A stretch of 64,000 nt of DNA from Anopheles merus (GCF_017562075.2 NC_054082.1:52214181-52278180); one strand, 5' to 3'; positions 35,261-48,098 are shown, counted from the stretch's first letter. Numbers and translations: made by a program. The notes: generated by a model not told the origin, from the letters alone.

Positions 35261-36400
35261 GCCCGTCCGCGTTCGTTCGTGTTCACTCCAGTCAATTAGA
35301 TCGAATGGCGCTGCAACAAAGTCGCGAAACACAACGAGCGATCATAATTCATGGTGATAGTGGTCGGAAGCCCTACGAACGGTAAAAGGACCAGTTTGTT
35401 GGTCGCGGGCAGGAGAAACTGTGTGTGTAAAATCGTCACAAATTAATTCGAAGCTCGAACTCTCATCTCTCTGCACTCTCTGGCCAAGTCAGATCGGTGT
35501 TGGTAGAAATATCGCATAACAGGTTTTACGCATTGCTATGAGACTGAGAAGAAAATCCGAACACACTCCGGTCCGTCTAATATCTGTAGGGCACGAAGGA
35601 GGTAAAATGTAAGCGTATAAAAAAATCATATGAAAATGGAGAATGCATAATTCATTGTGCGACAATGCATTATGGCATAAATTTGATATATTTTTTTTAA
35701 ATTCTAGAATAAAAAACATGTCGTGTTGAATTGTTTTCTTGTTTTGAGTCGTTTGGAACACGGTTTTTTTTACATGTGTTGAAACGATTTTTTATAATTC
35801 TTGTTACAAATAAAAATCTGTGTTCACTTCAATGTTTAAATTGTTTTGTTCGGCGAGACAGCACTATTAACAATGCATTCTTTTGAAACTGGAACCAGTT
35901 CCATTCGTCACAGCAAGGGTATCCGATGATCCACCATTCGCGTCATTCGCAACCCAACCACACACTTTAGCAGACTCTGTCACCTTCATCATCATCATCA
36001 TCATCGTCGTTGCAAGCGTCGGGCAAGCGAATGAGAAATAATGTGGCAATCACGTCAGATGAATGATTGATAATTACTGATTTGCGGCCAACATTCAGTG
36101 GGCGCGAGCTCTGTTGCCCGAGAGATTGAGAGAGAGAGAGATAGTATTGGTGGTGGTTGATGGTTTGCTGCGCATTCCGACATTCGATGCCGCCCATTCC
36201 ATGCCGCAGCAAAATGGTAATTAAATTATTACATTTTCCATTCCCGCGCTCGGCACTCACCACCGCGGTGCGTAATTATTTATCGGTCGGTTTGGTTGAC
36301 TTGGTGATAGTCACGTGGGCAGGGTTAAGGTGTAGGTGTCGTCTGGTGGTAATGAAATGAGCCACACTGTTGAATGGGGAGTTGCAAGTGTGGAAATAAA
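35261..36400. other. Non-coding with CAT repeat and homeodomain-like sites
   Basis: (CAT)6 followed by CGT units at 35987-36010, a GA run at 36129-36141, GGTAATTAAATTATTAC near 36216, a CACCGCGGTG palindrome at 36261-36270, GTAATTATTTATCGG and a CACGTG E-box at 36312-36317. No coding frame recognised. Confidence 0.45.
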
Positions 36401-37121
36401 TGTCGCATGTACGCAAGGTGTAGATCATCATTATTGTGCATGATGTGTTTTTGATGTCAAAATCAAGTGGAAGCCAAATTGTGTTAAAAGGGTTATATTA
36501 ACACTGTGTACTGTTCAATGCATGCGGTAGGGCTTTGTCTTTCATTGTACAGTGTCGGTTGTTAAAAAAAAGTAATTTGGCCAATAACGTATAAGGTTTT
36601 TGAACGAAGAGAACAAGTAACAAATAAAACAGTGCGCTTTTTGCGAATGTTTTATTATAATAAAAATAAGGAAAGTGAACAACAAATCACATTCATTAAT
36701 AGACGGGAAAAGACAAATGGAACCCTTTTTTTCTTGATTTTAGAAATGAGAAACAAACTGGGATTGGATTATCTTTTATGCTATGCAAAGGTTGGTTTTG
36801 GAAAGCCAATAGATGCCCTCACACGATTCTTTGGCCACGAATCTTTTCCCCACGACTGCCGGAAAAAGGACCGCGATCCTTTGCAAGCAATAGCCGGCAT
36901 CACGAAGCAATGAGCACATTTTAACAGTAGCTTAAAGTTTATTTTGGTTCAACCGAATTAATTTGTTGTTCTTTCTTGTTAAAATAAACGATCGTCAAAA
37001 CAGTTAACGACAGTAAAAAAACAGTAAAAAAATCGAGCAGTACAATACGACCGTTTGTTTAACGTCGGCCTAGTTTAAATGACGGATTAACATTTTTGTT
37101 AATTTATTTAACAAAGCAGTT
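36401..37121. other. AT-rich non-coding DNA
   Basis: A T-rich acceptor-like CTTGATTTTAG near 36743 is followed by a 47-base stretch ending AAAG/GTTGGT. It could be a cryptic exon, but the donor is weak and the frame is not recognisable. Confidence 0.4.
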
Positions 37122-37562
37122 TTATGTCAAATAATGCTTTTTGAAAGAATGATAAAGTGTTTCATTCAACGTGTTTGTTGCAGTTGCTATAAATAAAGGG
37201 TCCAGCTCCTGTTTGATAGTTTGAAGTTCTCTCGCCTGAAACGACCTGCCTAAAATTATACAATTGTTAACAAAGATGAAAGCAGTTAACTAAAAGACTC
37301 TAAGTACCTCCCCGAAGTTCGCGATGTAAATGTCGAGCAGTTTTTAACGAATATGGTTAATTTTAATGATCGTTAATTTTAAACCATTTTATTCGCGATG
37401 TCGGCAAATATTTTCATGGTAATCATTAACAAGTGGAGGTTTTTGCTGCTCAATTTCCTCCTTCACATGAAGGCAGATTGCAAGATGAAGATTTTCGAGC
37501 AGAAACTGTATTGCCGGAGGGCACTTAATTACTGAAACATATTTGGAATTGCTTTTTTTCAT
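37122..37562 (-). other. Cryptic coding-like locus, possibly a decayed or small nested gene
   Basis: On the minus strand an ATG at 37562 opens a 57-residue frame ending at 37389. The product has a basic start, then an amphipathic Leu/Glu-rich stretch. Downstream, in the same frame but after two stops, is a Leu-Leu-Asp-Ile-Tyr-Ile block with similar spacing to the Leu-Leu-Glu-Asn-Leu-His-Leu block of the first part. Then comes a tidy 58-base intron-like segment (GTACTT at 37307 to ATAATTTTAG ending at 37250). The last part (37249-37122) is open for about 42 codons to a stop and is rich in charged and polar residues. Splicing out the 58 bases joins that last frame to a different upstream frame. 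I recognise no family. It may be a pseudogene, transposon relic or chance. Confidence 0.2.
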
Positions 37563-40054
37563 TTTCGCAGTATATTTTTTTTGTTACTTTAGAAAATCGT
37601 GTTTCGCCTTCAAAGACAACATTTTAATGGTTTAACGTGCAATTAAATAAAATCAATGCCATAGTCTCCTTAGAGTAAACAACAGAAAACTATAACTTTT
37701 TGTTGGATCAGTAAATAAAATAAAATTAAATTGTATTGAGTTTAATTGAATTTAATGAAAAAAGAAACTGGTAAAAACACAGCTGATCAGTTGCGCCTGT
37801 CAACTGGTCGTATATTTCACGAACAGCTTGCCTTGCCCACGTTTGTCACCTCAACCAGCGCGAGGGAAAAATAATTCGTCTGAAAATGAAGTCGTCTAAA
37901 GTAGCGTAACGGTTCCTCGTCATCCTTCTGCCGTTGACGGAGTGTGGGGTGTGTGGTGTGTGGTATGTGTGGTGTGTGTGGTGTGACCTGCTTAGTGACG
38001 ACGCGATATTTGCACGTCGTCCGTCACACAAACTCGATCCGCGCGAACCAAAGCCGCCTGAAAGTCTAAATGCTTGCGGGCGCTCGAAAGCTACGTTTCT
38101 CCCGGCCTGGCGAAAAGCGACGAGTGTGTTCCGGTTTTGGTGTTTTTGGGTACTTTTTCCTCACACAATCTCCCCCCCCCCTCCACGGGGTCCACGACGA
38201 CTCTTCGTGCATTTTGGCGCTCACCAACCTCGTCCTTTATATTCGTTTCCGTCGCCCGTCGGTGTATATTATTCTAATTTGTATGGTTAATTTCACCTCC
38301 GACCGAGAATTTGCATACTGCCGGCACTCTACTCCCCTCCGCCTGTACGCTCGGAAATGGGAAGAGATTGCCATCGAGATCCTTTTGCCATTTCGTCCTC
38401 CCCCGCGATGTGGGTGGTGGTAGGTGGTGTCTCATTTCAAACAAATTTTCATTCCCACTTTCAACCGTTCAACCATTTTCCTTCTGGATGTTGGGGCCGC
38501 GGGTCGGGTTGGCCGGGCACAAGCACAAGAGCGCACAAGAGCGCCAAACCACCCAGTGCGGCACCCGAGGTGATTAAATATTCAAAGCTTGTCCCGACGG
38601 TTCCGTTTCCTTTCCATTTGCCCTTGCGCGATTCTGGCACGGCAGTCGCCATCGCGGGGCATCAGTTCGGGAGTGATGATGAGGTTTTCCCCCAAATAAC
38701 ACCACCCACTCCTCCCTCCGTTGGCATTTCAGGTTGATTTTCGTTGATCCCACATTCCCCGCCCGGCGCTCTGCCCCCTCGTGTGGTTGCGTTTGGCCGT
38801 CCTACGCGAAATCACTTCTCCGCGCTTTGGCCGGAGAAACAATTCGTCGTGCTTTTCTCGCATACCACCACCTCATCATCTGGTACGCCAGCATCCTAAT
38901 CAACCGGATTTGCTGTGCTCGAGACAAACGCTCGAGGTGAGCGGTGGATGGATTTTCAGATTTTCCACAAAAGCGACAGAGCGTGTGTTGCTTCGTCGGT
39001 GGTGAAAATGGGTGGGAAGCTCCTCATCACTGTGTATTCAAAGGCAGAACAGACAAAGTTTTGCTGTCGAAGGAAGGATGGTGTCGGTTTGAGGGGGTTA
39101 TTGGGGAAGAAATGGAGAAATAAACCACTTTGCTTTAGGTGGGCGGCTTCGGTTGGCTAGTTGGCCATATTGGTGCGATTCACAAGGAATCGAAGCTGCT
39201 GTCACTCGGCTGAATGGGATAAAGTTTGAACTGCTTTATCGAGCAGCAAAGTGGACACTCCTTGGTGTTGATTTCAATAGCATAAAGTATGTGTATGAAC
39301 AATAATCTCTTTTGATGTGCGGCATCTTACTGCTTATAATTAATGAGCAATTTATTTCACCATGTCAACACTTCATGCTAACTTTTCGATCGGAAAAAAT
39401 GCAATCAAATGCTCATTCGTTGTGTCGTAGGCACATGCAAAATTAATTTATTTTCTTCCAAAGCACAAACATGTAGCCATTTATCAATTATCTGCGACAA
39501 ATGTGGTCCAATTATGTATTTTTCTCATTTTATTAATGAGTGAATTTTCTTGAAATTTCAATCACCTAGAAGAGTTCAGGGCATCGTCGTGATCACGTAT
39601 CAAATTACCCTCAAATTATGCGATGAACTCCACTTGTAAATGCACGAAAAAAACAGAAAATCCACCGTAAAGGCTCCATTCTGGAATGTATTCAATCCCA
39701 AATGCGTGTTATATTATAACAAACATGAGTACATGTGTGCATGAGTGTACGTAAGGTTGTGTGCTTAAGGAGGAAAGCTTAAATAAAGCTACGCACTACT
39801 TGATGTTCATAGCAAACCGCATACGTCGCACAGCTTGATGGCATGAAACCGCAACCCGAAAAGAAGAACTTATAGTGATTGCCGTTGGTGTTGATGTTTG
39901 AGGATGGTGCAAGGTGGGTGGTGATGGTGGTGATGGTGGTGCTAGTGGCGAGTGGTTAAATTTCAAAACGTCGAAAGGATTCTGGCTGCGCAACTGAGAA
40001 TCAGGGAACAGGAGCTGCTGGTAGTACCGCAACCACCGAAACATTCTTGTAAGG
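37563..40054. other. Non-coding: GC-rich 37800-39150, AT-rich 39170-39700
   Basis: GTGTGGTGTGTGG-type repeats near 37943-37985 and C10 at 38172-38181. The AT-rich part around 39330-39560 has several homeodomain-like words (AATTAATTTATT, TTTATCAATTATC, TTATTAATGAG). No coding frame recognised. Confidence 0.5.

Positions 40055-40109
<55 letters not shown>
40055..40109. repeat. GA-rich microsatellite
   Basis: About 55 bases of GA with one AAA interruption near 40066, followed by GTGCGCGCGAGAGA. It gives Arg-Glu frames that are artefacts. It is a possible GAGA-factor tract. Confidence 0.95.
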
Positions 40110-40111
<2 letters not shown>

Positions 40112-41165
40112 TGCGCGCGAGAGAACATGACTCGTCCCAACATAGGACGAGTTTCGAAAACTTCCGTGATACGCTGCTAAGGGGGTAAGAAAATGGAAAG
40201 ATCCTGGTTTATCGTCAAGTTGTTAGATGTTTCGGGTTTACGGCGAAGCAAGACGCGCGGCGCAGAGGGAATTGCGGTGGGACGGGCTAGCCGAACCACA
40301 AACTGTCGAAAGCCAAACTTTTGTTGTATGTGTGGGGGGTGTGTTGGAGAAGACGCAAGGTGAAAAGGTGTTTGGTGCGCGGCTGCAACTGCTGTGTCTT
40401 GCGTATTCGGCGTGAAAAGGAGCCTCCAAAAGCTAGACACAAGAAACACCAATGTCAAGAGATAGAGTGGACAGGGGCTTTGGGGCGGCGGCTTGAACCA
40501 CCGGAACCGGCACGGGTGGAATGTAAAACCGCAAGCATACATCAGCGGGATGGGAATGTGATAGGTGGAGATCAGCACTGTGGAAAGGAAAGGAAAGGAA
40601 AGGAAGTTGTTTCACGTCAAGAGTTTATCAGACGCTGCTAAGAAACCGTCTAACAAGTGACACGGCATGCACCACTTGAGGCGAAAGAGATACGCCTGAA
40701 ATGGCATGGCGTGTGTATAACTGTGTAAGAGTTCCTGCCTTATACTTGCACGATGATGGTACTGTTGTTGTTGTTGACGCTACTGATGATGATGATGATG
40801 GTATGGCTGGGAAAGGGAAATTTCATCGCCATTTTCGTCACAGACTCGTCAATCGGTACTTCGTCGAATCAACCGCAATCATTCGCATAATTCCACTATT
40901 GGGAAAAGCAGGACAGGACAGTTGTGCGAAGCCCCCTTCTCCAAAATATATTATGTATAATCGTAAATGATAACGAAACGCAACGAATCTCAGTAACTTT
41001 TGGTTTATCCTATTCACTGCACCTTCATATCTGTTGATATGCTTTTTTATGTTCAAATTAGGGAATTATGGCAAACGTAACGTAACAATGGTGTATATTA
41101 GTGGTGGGAGCTCGAAATCGGACCTTCTCGATTCTGATTCCGTGTTCGGAATCAAATCCGGTGCT
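40110..41165. other. Non-coding
   Basis: Contains the GGAAA pentanucleotide run and a (GAT) run near 40784-40800. The region 40960-41100 is AT-rich. Diverged GATTCC words begin about 41126. Confidence 0.5.
40582..40606. repeat. (GGAAA)n pentanucleotide repeat
   Basis: Four GGAAA units followed by a GGAAG variant. Confidence 0.9.
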
Positions 41166-41470
41166 GATTCCGATGCTGGAGTCGATTCCGATTCTGGAGT
41201 CGATTCCGATGCTGGAGACGATTCCGATGCTGGAGTCGATTCCGATGCTGGAATCGATTCCAATTCCGGAGTCGATTCCGGAGCCGATTCCGGAATTGAC
41301 TCTGGAGCCGATTCCGTAGTTGACTCCGGAGCCGAACCCCGAGTCGACTCTGGAATCGATTCCGCGATCAGAATCGGCCACGGAATCGGAATTGACCAGG
41401 GAATTGCAATTTGCCCCGATTCCCTGGTCATAATTGCCCCGATAACAGAATCATAATTGCCTCCAGAATT
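41126..41470. repeat. GATTCC-based minisatellite, 18-bp units
   Basis: Six 18-bp units of the form GATTCCGATGCTGGAGTC, with single-base variants, lie at 41166-41273. Shorter 12- and 15-bp derivatives flank them. The core GGAATCGATTCC is self-complementary and units are multiples of three, so several frames on both strands stay open and predict Asp-Ser, Glu-Ser-Ile-Pro or Ile-Gly-Ile-Asp repeats. The protein-like frames (for example 41034-41456) are explained by the repeat, and I do not call a gene. Confidence 0.9.
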
Positions 41471-41639
41471 AGAATTAGCTCCGGAATGTGAATAAGTTCT
41501 TGAATTGAAAAAAGAAATTTTAAAAGCGAAATCAGTCCGGGAATCTCCATAAGAATGGATCTTTTACAATTAAATTTGGAATTTTTGGTTTTCAATACGA
41601 AGTATGATTGGATCCAAATGCCTATTTTTATGGCGATGC

Positions 41640-41870
41640 CGAAACTAACTCCGTTTGGAAGCCGATTCTAATTAAGGAGGCATTTCCGATTCGAAAGTCG
41701 ATTCTGATTGCGGAACCGATTCATTTCCGAAACCGATTCCGAAACCGATTCCGAAACCGATTCCGAAACCAATTCCGGAATCGATTCCGGAAACTCATTC
41801 AGTATCTACTATCCGGAATCGATTCCAAAAAACTGTGGAGTTACCCGGAGTCGATTCCGACAAAAACTTA
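41640..41870. repeat. Second GATTCC-based array, 12-bp units
   Basis: Four 12-bp units GAAACCGATTCC (the last with one change) occupy 41729-41776, inside diverged GATTC words. It shares the GATTCC core with the array 170 bases upstream but has a different unit, which suggests one ancestral array that amplified twice. Confidence 0.85.
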
Positions 41871-44800
41871 ATTTTTCCCATCAATAGTGTGTATGAAGCG
41901 TCACTGTAACATGCTACAAACTCTTAATCTTGGACCTTCAGTATCATTTTAAGAACGATAGATTAGTTAAATAATTTTGTATTACCATTTGGACGTTGGT
42001 GTTTCTCTTGTTCTTCAAGTTTTAATTGATTTTTTTTATTACTTCGACAAATCATAGGTCGTTCCCACTGCTGCATGAACTCCCCGTTTGTTTACCCTGG
42101 TAAAGGCTCTAACCTTTGTAGCCTTTCCCGTAAGCGCCAACGTCACCCACCATCACTCTCCGTTGTTGTCATTTTGCTGGCTTTTTTTAATCCACCCGGG
42201 CGGGGAGGTTTTACCAAACCGCTCAACCATTCCGGGCACGTTGATAAGCTAATTAATTTCACTTCGTTTATTATCTAATCTGTCCGGGTATCCGCGGGGG
42301 GGGGGGGGAAGAAGGTTCTATGTTTCTTCATGCTTCGTGGGTCTAGCACGGAGACGAACCCCCGAGTGTCGTTTTAACCATTGTCATCGTCGCGTCCTCG
42401 GTGTCGTTCTCGTAGGTGTTTTCGCTTTGGCGTCGTTTAATTTTCTCCCCCGGGGGGCATTTTCCGGCCGCTTTTTGTGTGCTGTGTATGCCGTCCGGTT
42501 TCTCTGCTCTGGTTGTTCACTGTTTGGGCACTGGATAGCAGTAGTAGGCCAGTGTCTAAAAAGTCCTTTAGTGTTTTAAAAACGATCCGTTTGTGTACGG
42601 TGCGATGGAAGAAGAAGGACTCCCCTCCCCCCCCCCCCCCCCACCAGAGCGGTGAATGTTGCAGCCTCGATTAGTGTCGGAAAACTGTAGCAAACACCCA
42701 CGATGATGGTACGACAACCCGCACACAGGGATGAGAAAGTTAACTTGGCGGAAATGTAGGCGCAAGAGCCTGCCGCTGCCGGTTTCTGTGTTTGTAGGAG
42801 TGTGTTGTTCTTTGTTGTGTTTATTTTGGCCGCCGTCCCTGTAAAGGCAGTGCCACGGTGAAGACGGTGAAGCATTAAATTGGCGTTGGTAAACTTTTTA
42901 GCCAATGGTGGTGGTGCGGTGGGTTTGTAGCAGGAGGCATGAGATTACCGAGCGTAGGAAAGTCGAGGTGTGGTTTTTAGGAGTTGGTTTTATGGTAACG
43001 CTGTTAAACTGTTGAGACGACGGTGCCAACGCTTTCGCTGGCAGTACATGCCCCCTGTGTCGGGGGAAATATAGTCCCCGGGGAGAGTTGGTGAGCACAT
43101 TCGAACGAGTATTCATCTTCTTTCTCGTGCGACCCAATGAAGTAATTAGCAGCAGCATTGGTGGGTGGTGTGGTTTTGAACTTATGGTTCAAGGATTGTG
43201 GTGAGCAAGGATGTACATTGTTTTTTTATTTATATTCTTAAGAATCCTTTCGTTTCAATCATTATTTTTTAAATGTGGTTTGTGACGACATAATGTGAGA
43301 TTTCATTTTGTTTCGCTAAATTAACGCACAGCACTACAGTACTAGTTCTATAAAAAGATGCAGCTACGTTACATCCTCTCCGGCCGCTTTTTTTGCTCCG
43401 ACCCAAGCAGTACGTACATCGTGCTAATCAAATTAACCGCTCAAATAACAAAACAATGGAATGCTAAATTTGTCAATATTGCATCAGCTCGACCCCTCGG
43501 AGCGTAGGCCAATCAGCCTACAATTGTCACCCACACACACGGCCGCGGAATATTGTTCCGTTTTCCACCCTTCGCAACTGGCAGGTGATGGACTGCGTTT
43601 CATATTTTCCACTTACGGCCAGGGGGACATGTCATCGACCATAACATCATCATCAAACATTCGAGAAAGGGCACGAGTGGGCCGTTTTTCCCCCTCGAGA
43701 ATTGTCCCCACGGGACCACCGTCGGTCAGGATAATTCCCCGTGTCATAGCAAATCCCAGCTACAATCCCGGCGGCTTGATGTGCATTATGGCATCTCTCA
43801 CCCGCCCAGTGCTCCCCGAGCGTCCGTCACCTTACCCCGTGTATATGGCGTGGCTAGAGTGGCGAGGGGCAAACGAGCACTGTACTGGGAAACGGTCCGC
43901 TGAACGAGGGGATAAATAAGGCCACAATTTCAATATCGAAAATGTGACCATGTGTTTGTGTGTTTGTGTACGTCTGTGCCCTTGCCGTTTGGTTTTGCTG
44001 GGGGAAGATACAGCGCATGTAACGACTTGATTGCCGTATCGAATTTCCCCCTGCGGAACACGAACCAAGAGGGAAAGAAAGAATAAGCCAAGCTGTGTGG
44101 ATTCATCACGCCATTCGGGGGGACTAGGGACGAGGGGTTGTTTTTGGCCTTTAGCACTGATCGGGATGCAATTATGTAGATGGGAAATGATTGTGTTTTG
44201 GCTGAATTATTAACTGGCAACATGCGAGCAAAAGGGGGGAAGGAGATGGAGGAGGATTCCAATGTGTCAATGTGCGCTTCTGTTCGGAAGGAACACTAAA
44301 ATCACACTAAAATAAAAAAAAAATGCAGGGGGCTCTTGGTGGTGTCTGCGTGAGTGTGATGGTATTAAATTTCATAATTACCATACAAATGAAGAATAAC
44401 AATCTTCATTATCTGCCGTTGCATTATGCATACAATTTTAATCTGCGTGTCGATTGCTAGTGACAAATGGCAATTTATGCCAGCAACAAAAAAGAGTATA
44501 TATTCAAAACAATGCATAAAACAGTGCACACATAAAGATGTCTACGCGAGCGGGAATGAATGTTGCAAAATCGAATCGCACGCGAAAGCATGTGTGTGCA
44601 GCCATTGGCAATGGCGTGAAATTTGGCAATAAATATTCCATCGACTGATCTCGAAATCGGTGTCGGCGGAATGTATTCCGCGTTGGGTTCCGCCTTCTGT
44701 AATGTCCCTTGTGTCATCCTTGATGTGTACTGAGCAGCATATTCAAACACAAGCCACCGATAAAGTCATTCATTTCCCAAAGGGATCGAACGGAAAAGGA

Positions 44801-45000
44801 TATGTGCGGCGAAGGCGGCTTGGCTGTCCTGGGAGAGGACACACGCCACGGACGCTCTGACGGACGACGCTGTCGGTTTGCACAATTCCGGACACGTGTG
44901 TGTGTGTGTGTGCGCGTGTGTTTGAGTCTTGTGGTGTGGTGAATGTCGATTTAACAAGGGGAAGTTATTTAGGAGACGACCTGTTATTTACGCCCTTTGC
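41871..45000. other. Non-coding, GC-moderate
   Basis: G13 at 42296-42308 and C16 at 42627-42642. Around 44365-44445 there is a group of homeodomain/POU/SOX-like words, including the inverted pair ATGAAGA/TCTTCAT (44389-44409). A GT run lies near 44897-44912. No recognisable gene. Confidence 0.5.
42627..42642. repeat. C16 homopolymer
   Basis: The longest C/G homopolymer in the window. Confidence 0.9.
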
Positions 45001-48000
45001 GTCACAAGTTGTACAGTGATTGACAGACAAAAGTCTATTGTGATGAATTCAATCGCATTAAGGGAGGGTTTTTTAATGGAAAAGAACTGTACTTTTCTAT
45101 AAATCATATTTTTATAAATTTTAATTGTTATGCTTGCTGTAAACATCAGTGAAACTTTTGTATCGAAGTGTAAGCAATGATTGCAATGGAGATTTTTTTT
45201 AGTTATTTTCAATAAGAAAACGTAAAAATATGCCAAAATGTAGCGGCATTAGCATAAGTAGCAGCACTGGGGGCAAGAGTACCATGTCAAGCAATTGTGA
45301 CTGTGACTTACTAGAACATGTTTGATAAAAGCCGATTTTTCTCTCTTCGCCATTGCATATATTTTAACTTGTAAATGGGTATCAGAAAGAATAATTGCAA
45401 AAAAAGTGTTGTAAAATGGCATCCACATAGAACTAATGAAGAAAAGCTGCTGTTGAAATAATTTTAATTTTCATAGCATTTGGTCTAGAAAGTGTAGTAT
45501 CTTAAAAAAACATTTATCTTTATTGGTCATATTTTTAAATTGTATGCTTTGAAATCTAGTTCTAGTTTTAAAATTATGAAGCAATATTCAAAGGTTTGCT
45601 ATTGATTTTCTTATATCTGTAACAACAAATCAAAGCGAACTCATCAACACTTGCAACACACTGTAACGCATAAGGCTGTTTAGCAAATTTTCAAACGAAT
45701 TCTGCGAGATTTTATGGCTCAGTGTGTGTGTGTGCGCCGAGAACACACATTTCGTTTAATCACCGTATGCGTTTTAGCAATTTGGGTCCCATTTTATTCG
45801 AATTTTCCACCCCAGGTTTTGCAGGACGGCAGAGGACAAGAAACAACCCCTCTGTACATCGGGGTTCGAATCAATTCCTTTCTCATTGGACCGGACAGGA
45901 GAAGTACTGATTGTATCCTCGTGGTCACACGCGTCAATGTGTGTTGGCTGATCGCCTCCGAAGGGTTGTTGTGTGCTGCGGAGATGGTTTACGGTTTCGT
46001 GTTTGACCCCCTGGTTCGGGTTTGAATAGCGTCTAGTTGGGGTTGGCCCGGGTGGTATTCAAATCGTTAGTCGTATATTTTCATCATTGGCATCCCTCCG
46101 ACACTCCGGTCGGTCGGCCGGATGAGTGCTGAAGAGCTAATTAACGCAAAACGACTCGGCAGTGGTATGGTCGTTTGAACCTGCTACTTCCCTGCCTCAT
46201 CCGTTGAACCCTTCTCACCGACTGAACACACACACACACGTACACGCACACAAACAATCTGATTGCTCTGATCACCGAATTCGCTTCGAAACTGGGGAGA
46301 AACTCTCCCTCAGTTCTGCTGGTTGTTGATGATCTCGTTTTATGCACCGTACTGTTTTCATTTATTCTGACGTCTCACTCCCGGAGCTGCTTCCACCCGC
46401 TTCTACACCCCCCGAGGGGTGGTTGCCCGGATTTGCTTTCGTTGCTTTTCCACCCTCTACTCCGAACGATTTCCCGCTTCGCACGATGTTGCCTTGATCA
46501 AATCTGGCAAAATCGAGAAGGTGGAGAAGTAAAGAGAAAGGTACAAGAGCAGCGGGTGCAGGAGAGGTGTCGGTCCTTTGAAATCCGCAAAATGAAATCA
46601 CTTCGAAATGGTGAATATTCGGCCACCGTCATGTGGCGCGTGAAAGGGACGTTTTTCCTCCTCTCTCCCCCCTCCCCCCCATCCATTCCTCATTCCAATC
46701 GCTTTTTATTGGAGTGGAAAACATGGTAGAAAGAAGACCTGAGGCGGCAGGTGAGGGTTCGGCGCCGCCTTCCCAATACTGTGTGTGGAGTGGGCCGAAA
46801 ACGGAACTGAAGCCGATCCGTGCACACACATACACACAGGGCAGAGATGAAGTTAAGCAAACGTGATTAAAATTGTTTTTCACTCCGTAAAATTCAGTTT
46901 CCACACGTTCGCGCCCGTTGTGTCTGTTGTACGGTTTCGAGTGGGACTATTTTTCAGCCAGGAATACCGACGCCGCCGAGAGAGGGGCACGGAATTTGAG
47001 ATTTTCTGCCACACACGCGCGCGCACAGTGGATGCAGTTCGAGCACTAGCTGGCTGGTCGAAATTGATTAATTTCATTTTACAATCATTGCTTATGAATG
47101 GCCAATGCAAATGGACGTTTGCAAATGGATAAAGAAGGTGCCCCTAGTGCTGCTAAAACAACACCCCAAACGGTTGCATTCCAAAAAGAGCTGCCGTGCA
47201 CAACAACCAGTGCCTATAGTTCGGCTACGCAGCGGGTTTGACGGGAGGAAGGGAGGGGGCCCTCCCGTTCAGAAAACATCCGAAACTGGAGCTCGGAAAA
47301 AGACACCGGTAATTTATTTGAATGACCCTCGTTTTCCTTTTGCTTGATTTTATTTATTTTTCCTTTCCTCGGTTCTCTCGGTTTCCCGCGTTTGCTGTGG
47401 CTCTCGTTGGGTGTTCCCCCACCCCACTAATGAATTCTTTTCGAGTGCTCGGGATGAAACTCTGACCGTGCCATCAATGATTCGAATAAGTAGGGGGAAA
47501 GGGATACGGATTTTCCACACCCGAGTACGCCTCGGTTTTGCCACTTTTTCACCACCATTCTGGGGGCCGCCATCCGCGTGCGCATTGTAGGAGAGGGGCG
47601 GCAAAAGCAGGAAACGGGAAATTTGCGCTTAATTAAAACCAAATGGAAAGAGATTTTCTCGACAAGTGGCACTGGTAAAAGTGCTCGAAAGTTCGCTGTT
47701 GCTGCTGCTGCTGCCGCTGCCGCCGGTGTTTGCTGTGAAGGATGAGAACGTTCTTCGCGAAATCGATCGGCATTCGCTTCGGTCACATTTGAAAGCGTCG
47801 GTTTCTAGTGCCATAATGGGAGCAATATTCCCGAATGCTGCTGCTTTTGCAGCACTCGCTCGCTTCATTGGGTGAATGGTAGACTGGTGTTTGGAGTTTT
47901 CTTTTTTTGTGAGTAAGCTTGTGTCTTGTAAACAGGAACCAAAGCCGACGGATGGATAGAAGAACGATGATTTGGTGAAACGATTTTTCACGGGTATGAA

Positions 48001-48098
48001 TGTAATTAATGAAGAATGCTTCAATGGCCAATTAGGATAGTAGATGAGATCGTCATACAGCGAGAAAGTATTGTCTTGTCGATATTTTATGTTTTAAT
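45001..48098. other. Non-coding; AT-rich to 45700, then GC-moderate
   Basis: A direct repeat TGCAAATGGA occurs at 47106-47115 and 47120-47129, beside AATTGATTAATTTC. CA/GT runs lie near 45722 and 46226. (CTG/CTGCCG) words lie near 47697-47725. No protein family recognised. Confidence 0.5.

Noticed and set aside
43570..43600. CTGGCAG/GTGATG as another ratchet site
   Set aside because: The acceptor lacks a polypyrimidine tract and GTGATG is a poor donor.
45795..45825. CCACCCCAG/GTTTTG as a ratchet site
   Set aside because: The donor GTTTTG does not fit the GTRAGT consensus.
45855..45885. GGGTTCGAATC resembling a tRNA T-loop
   Set aside because: No A box, acceptor stem or anticodon arm in register.
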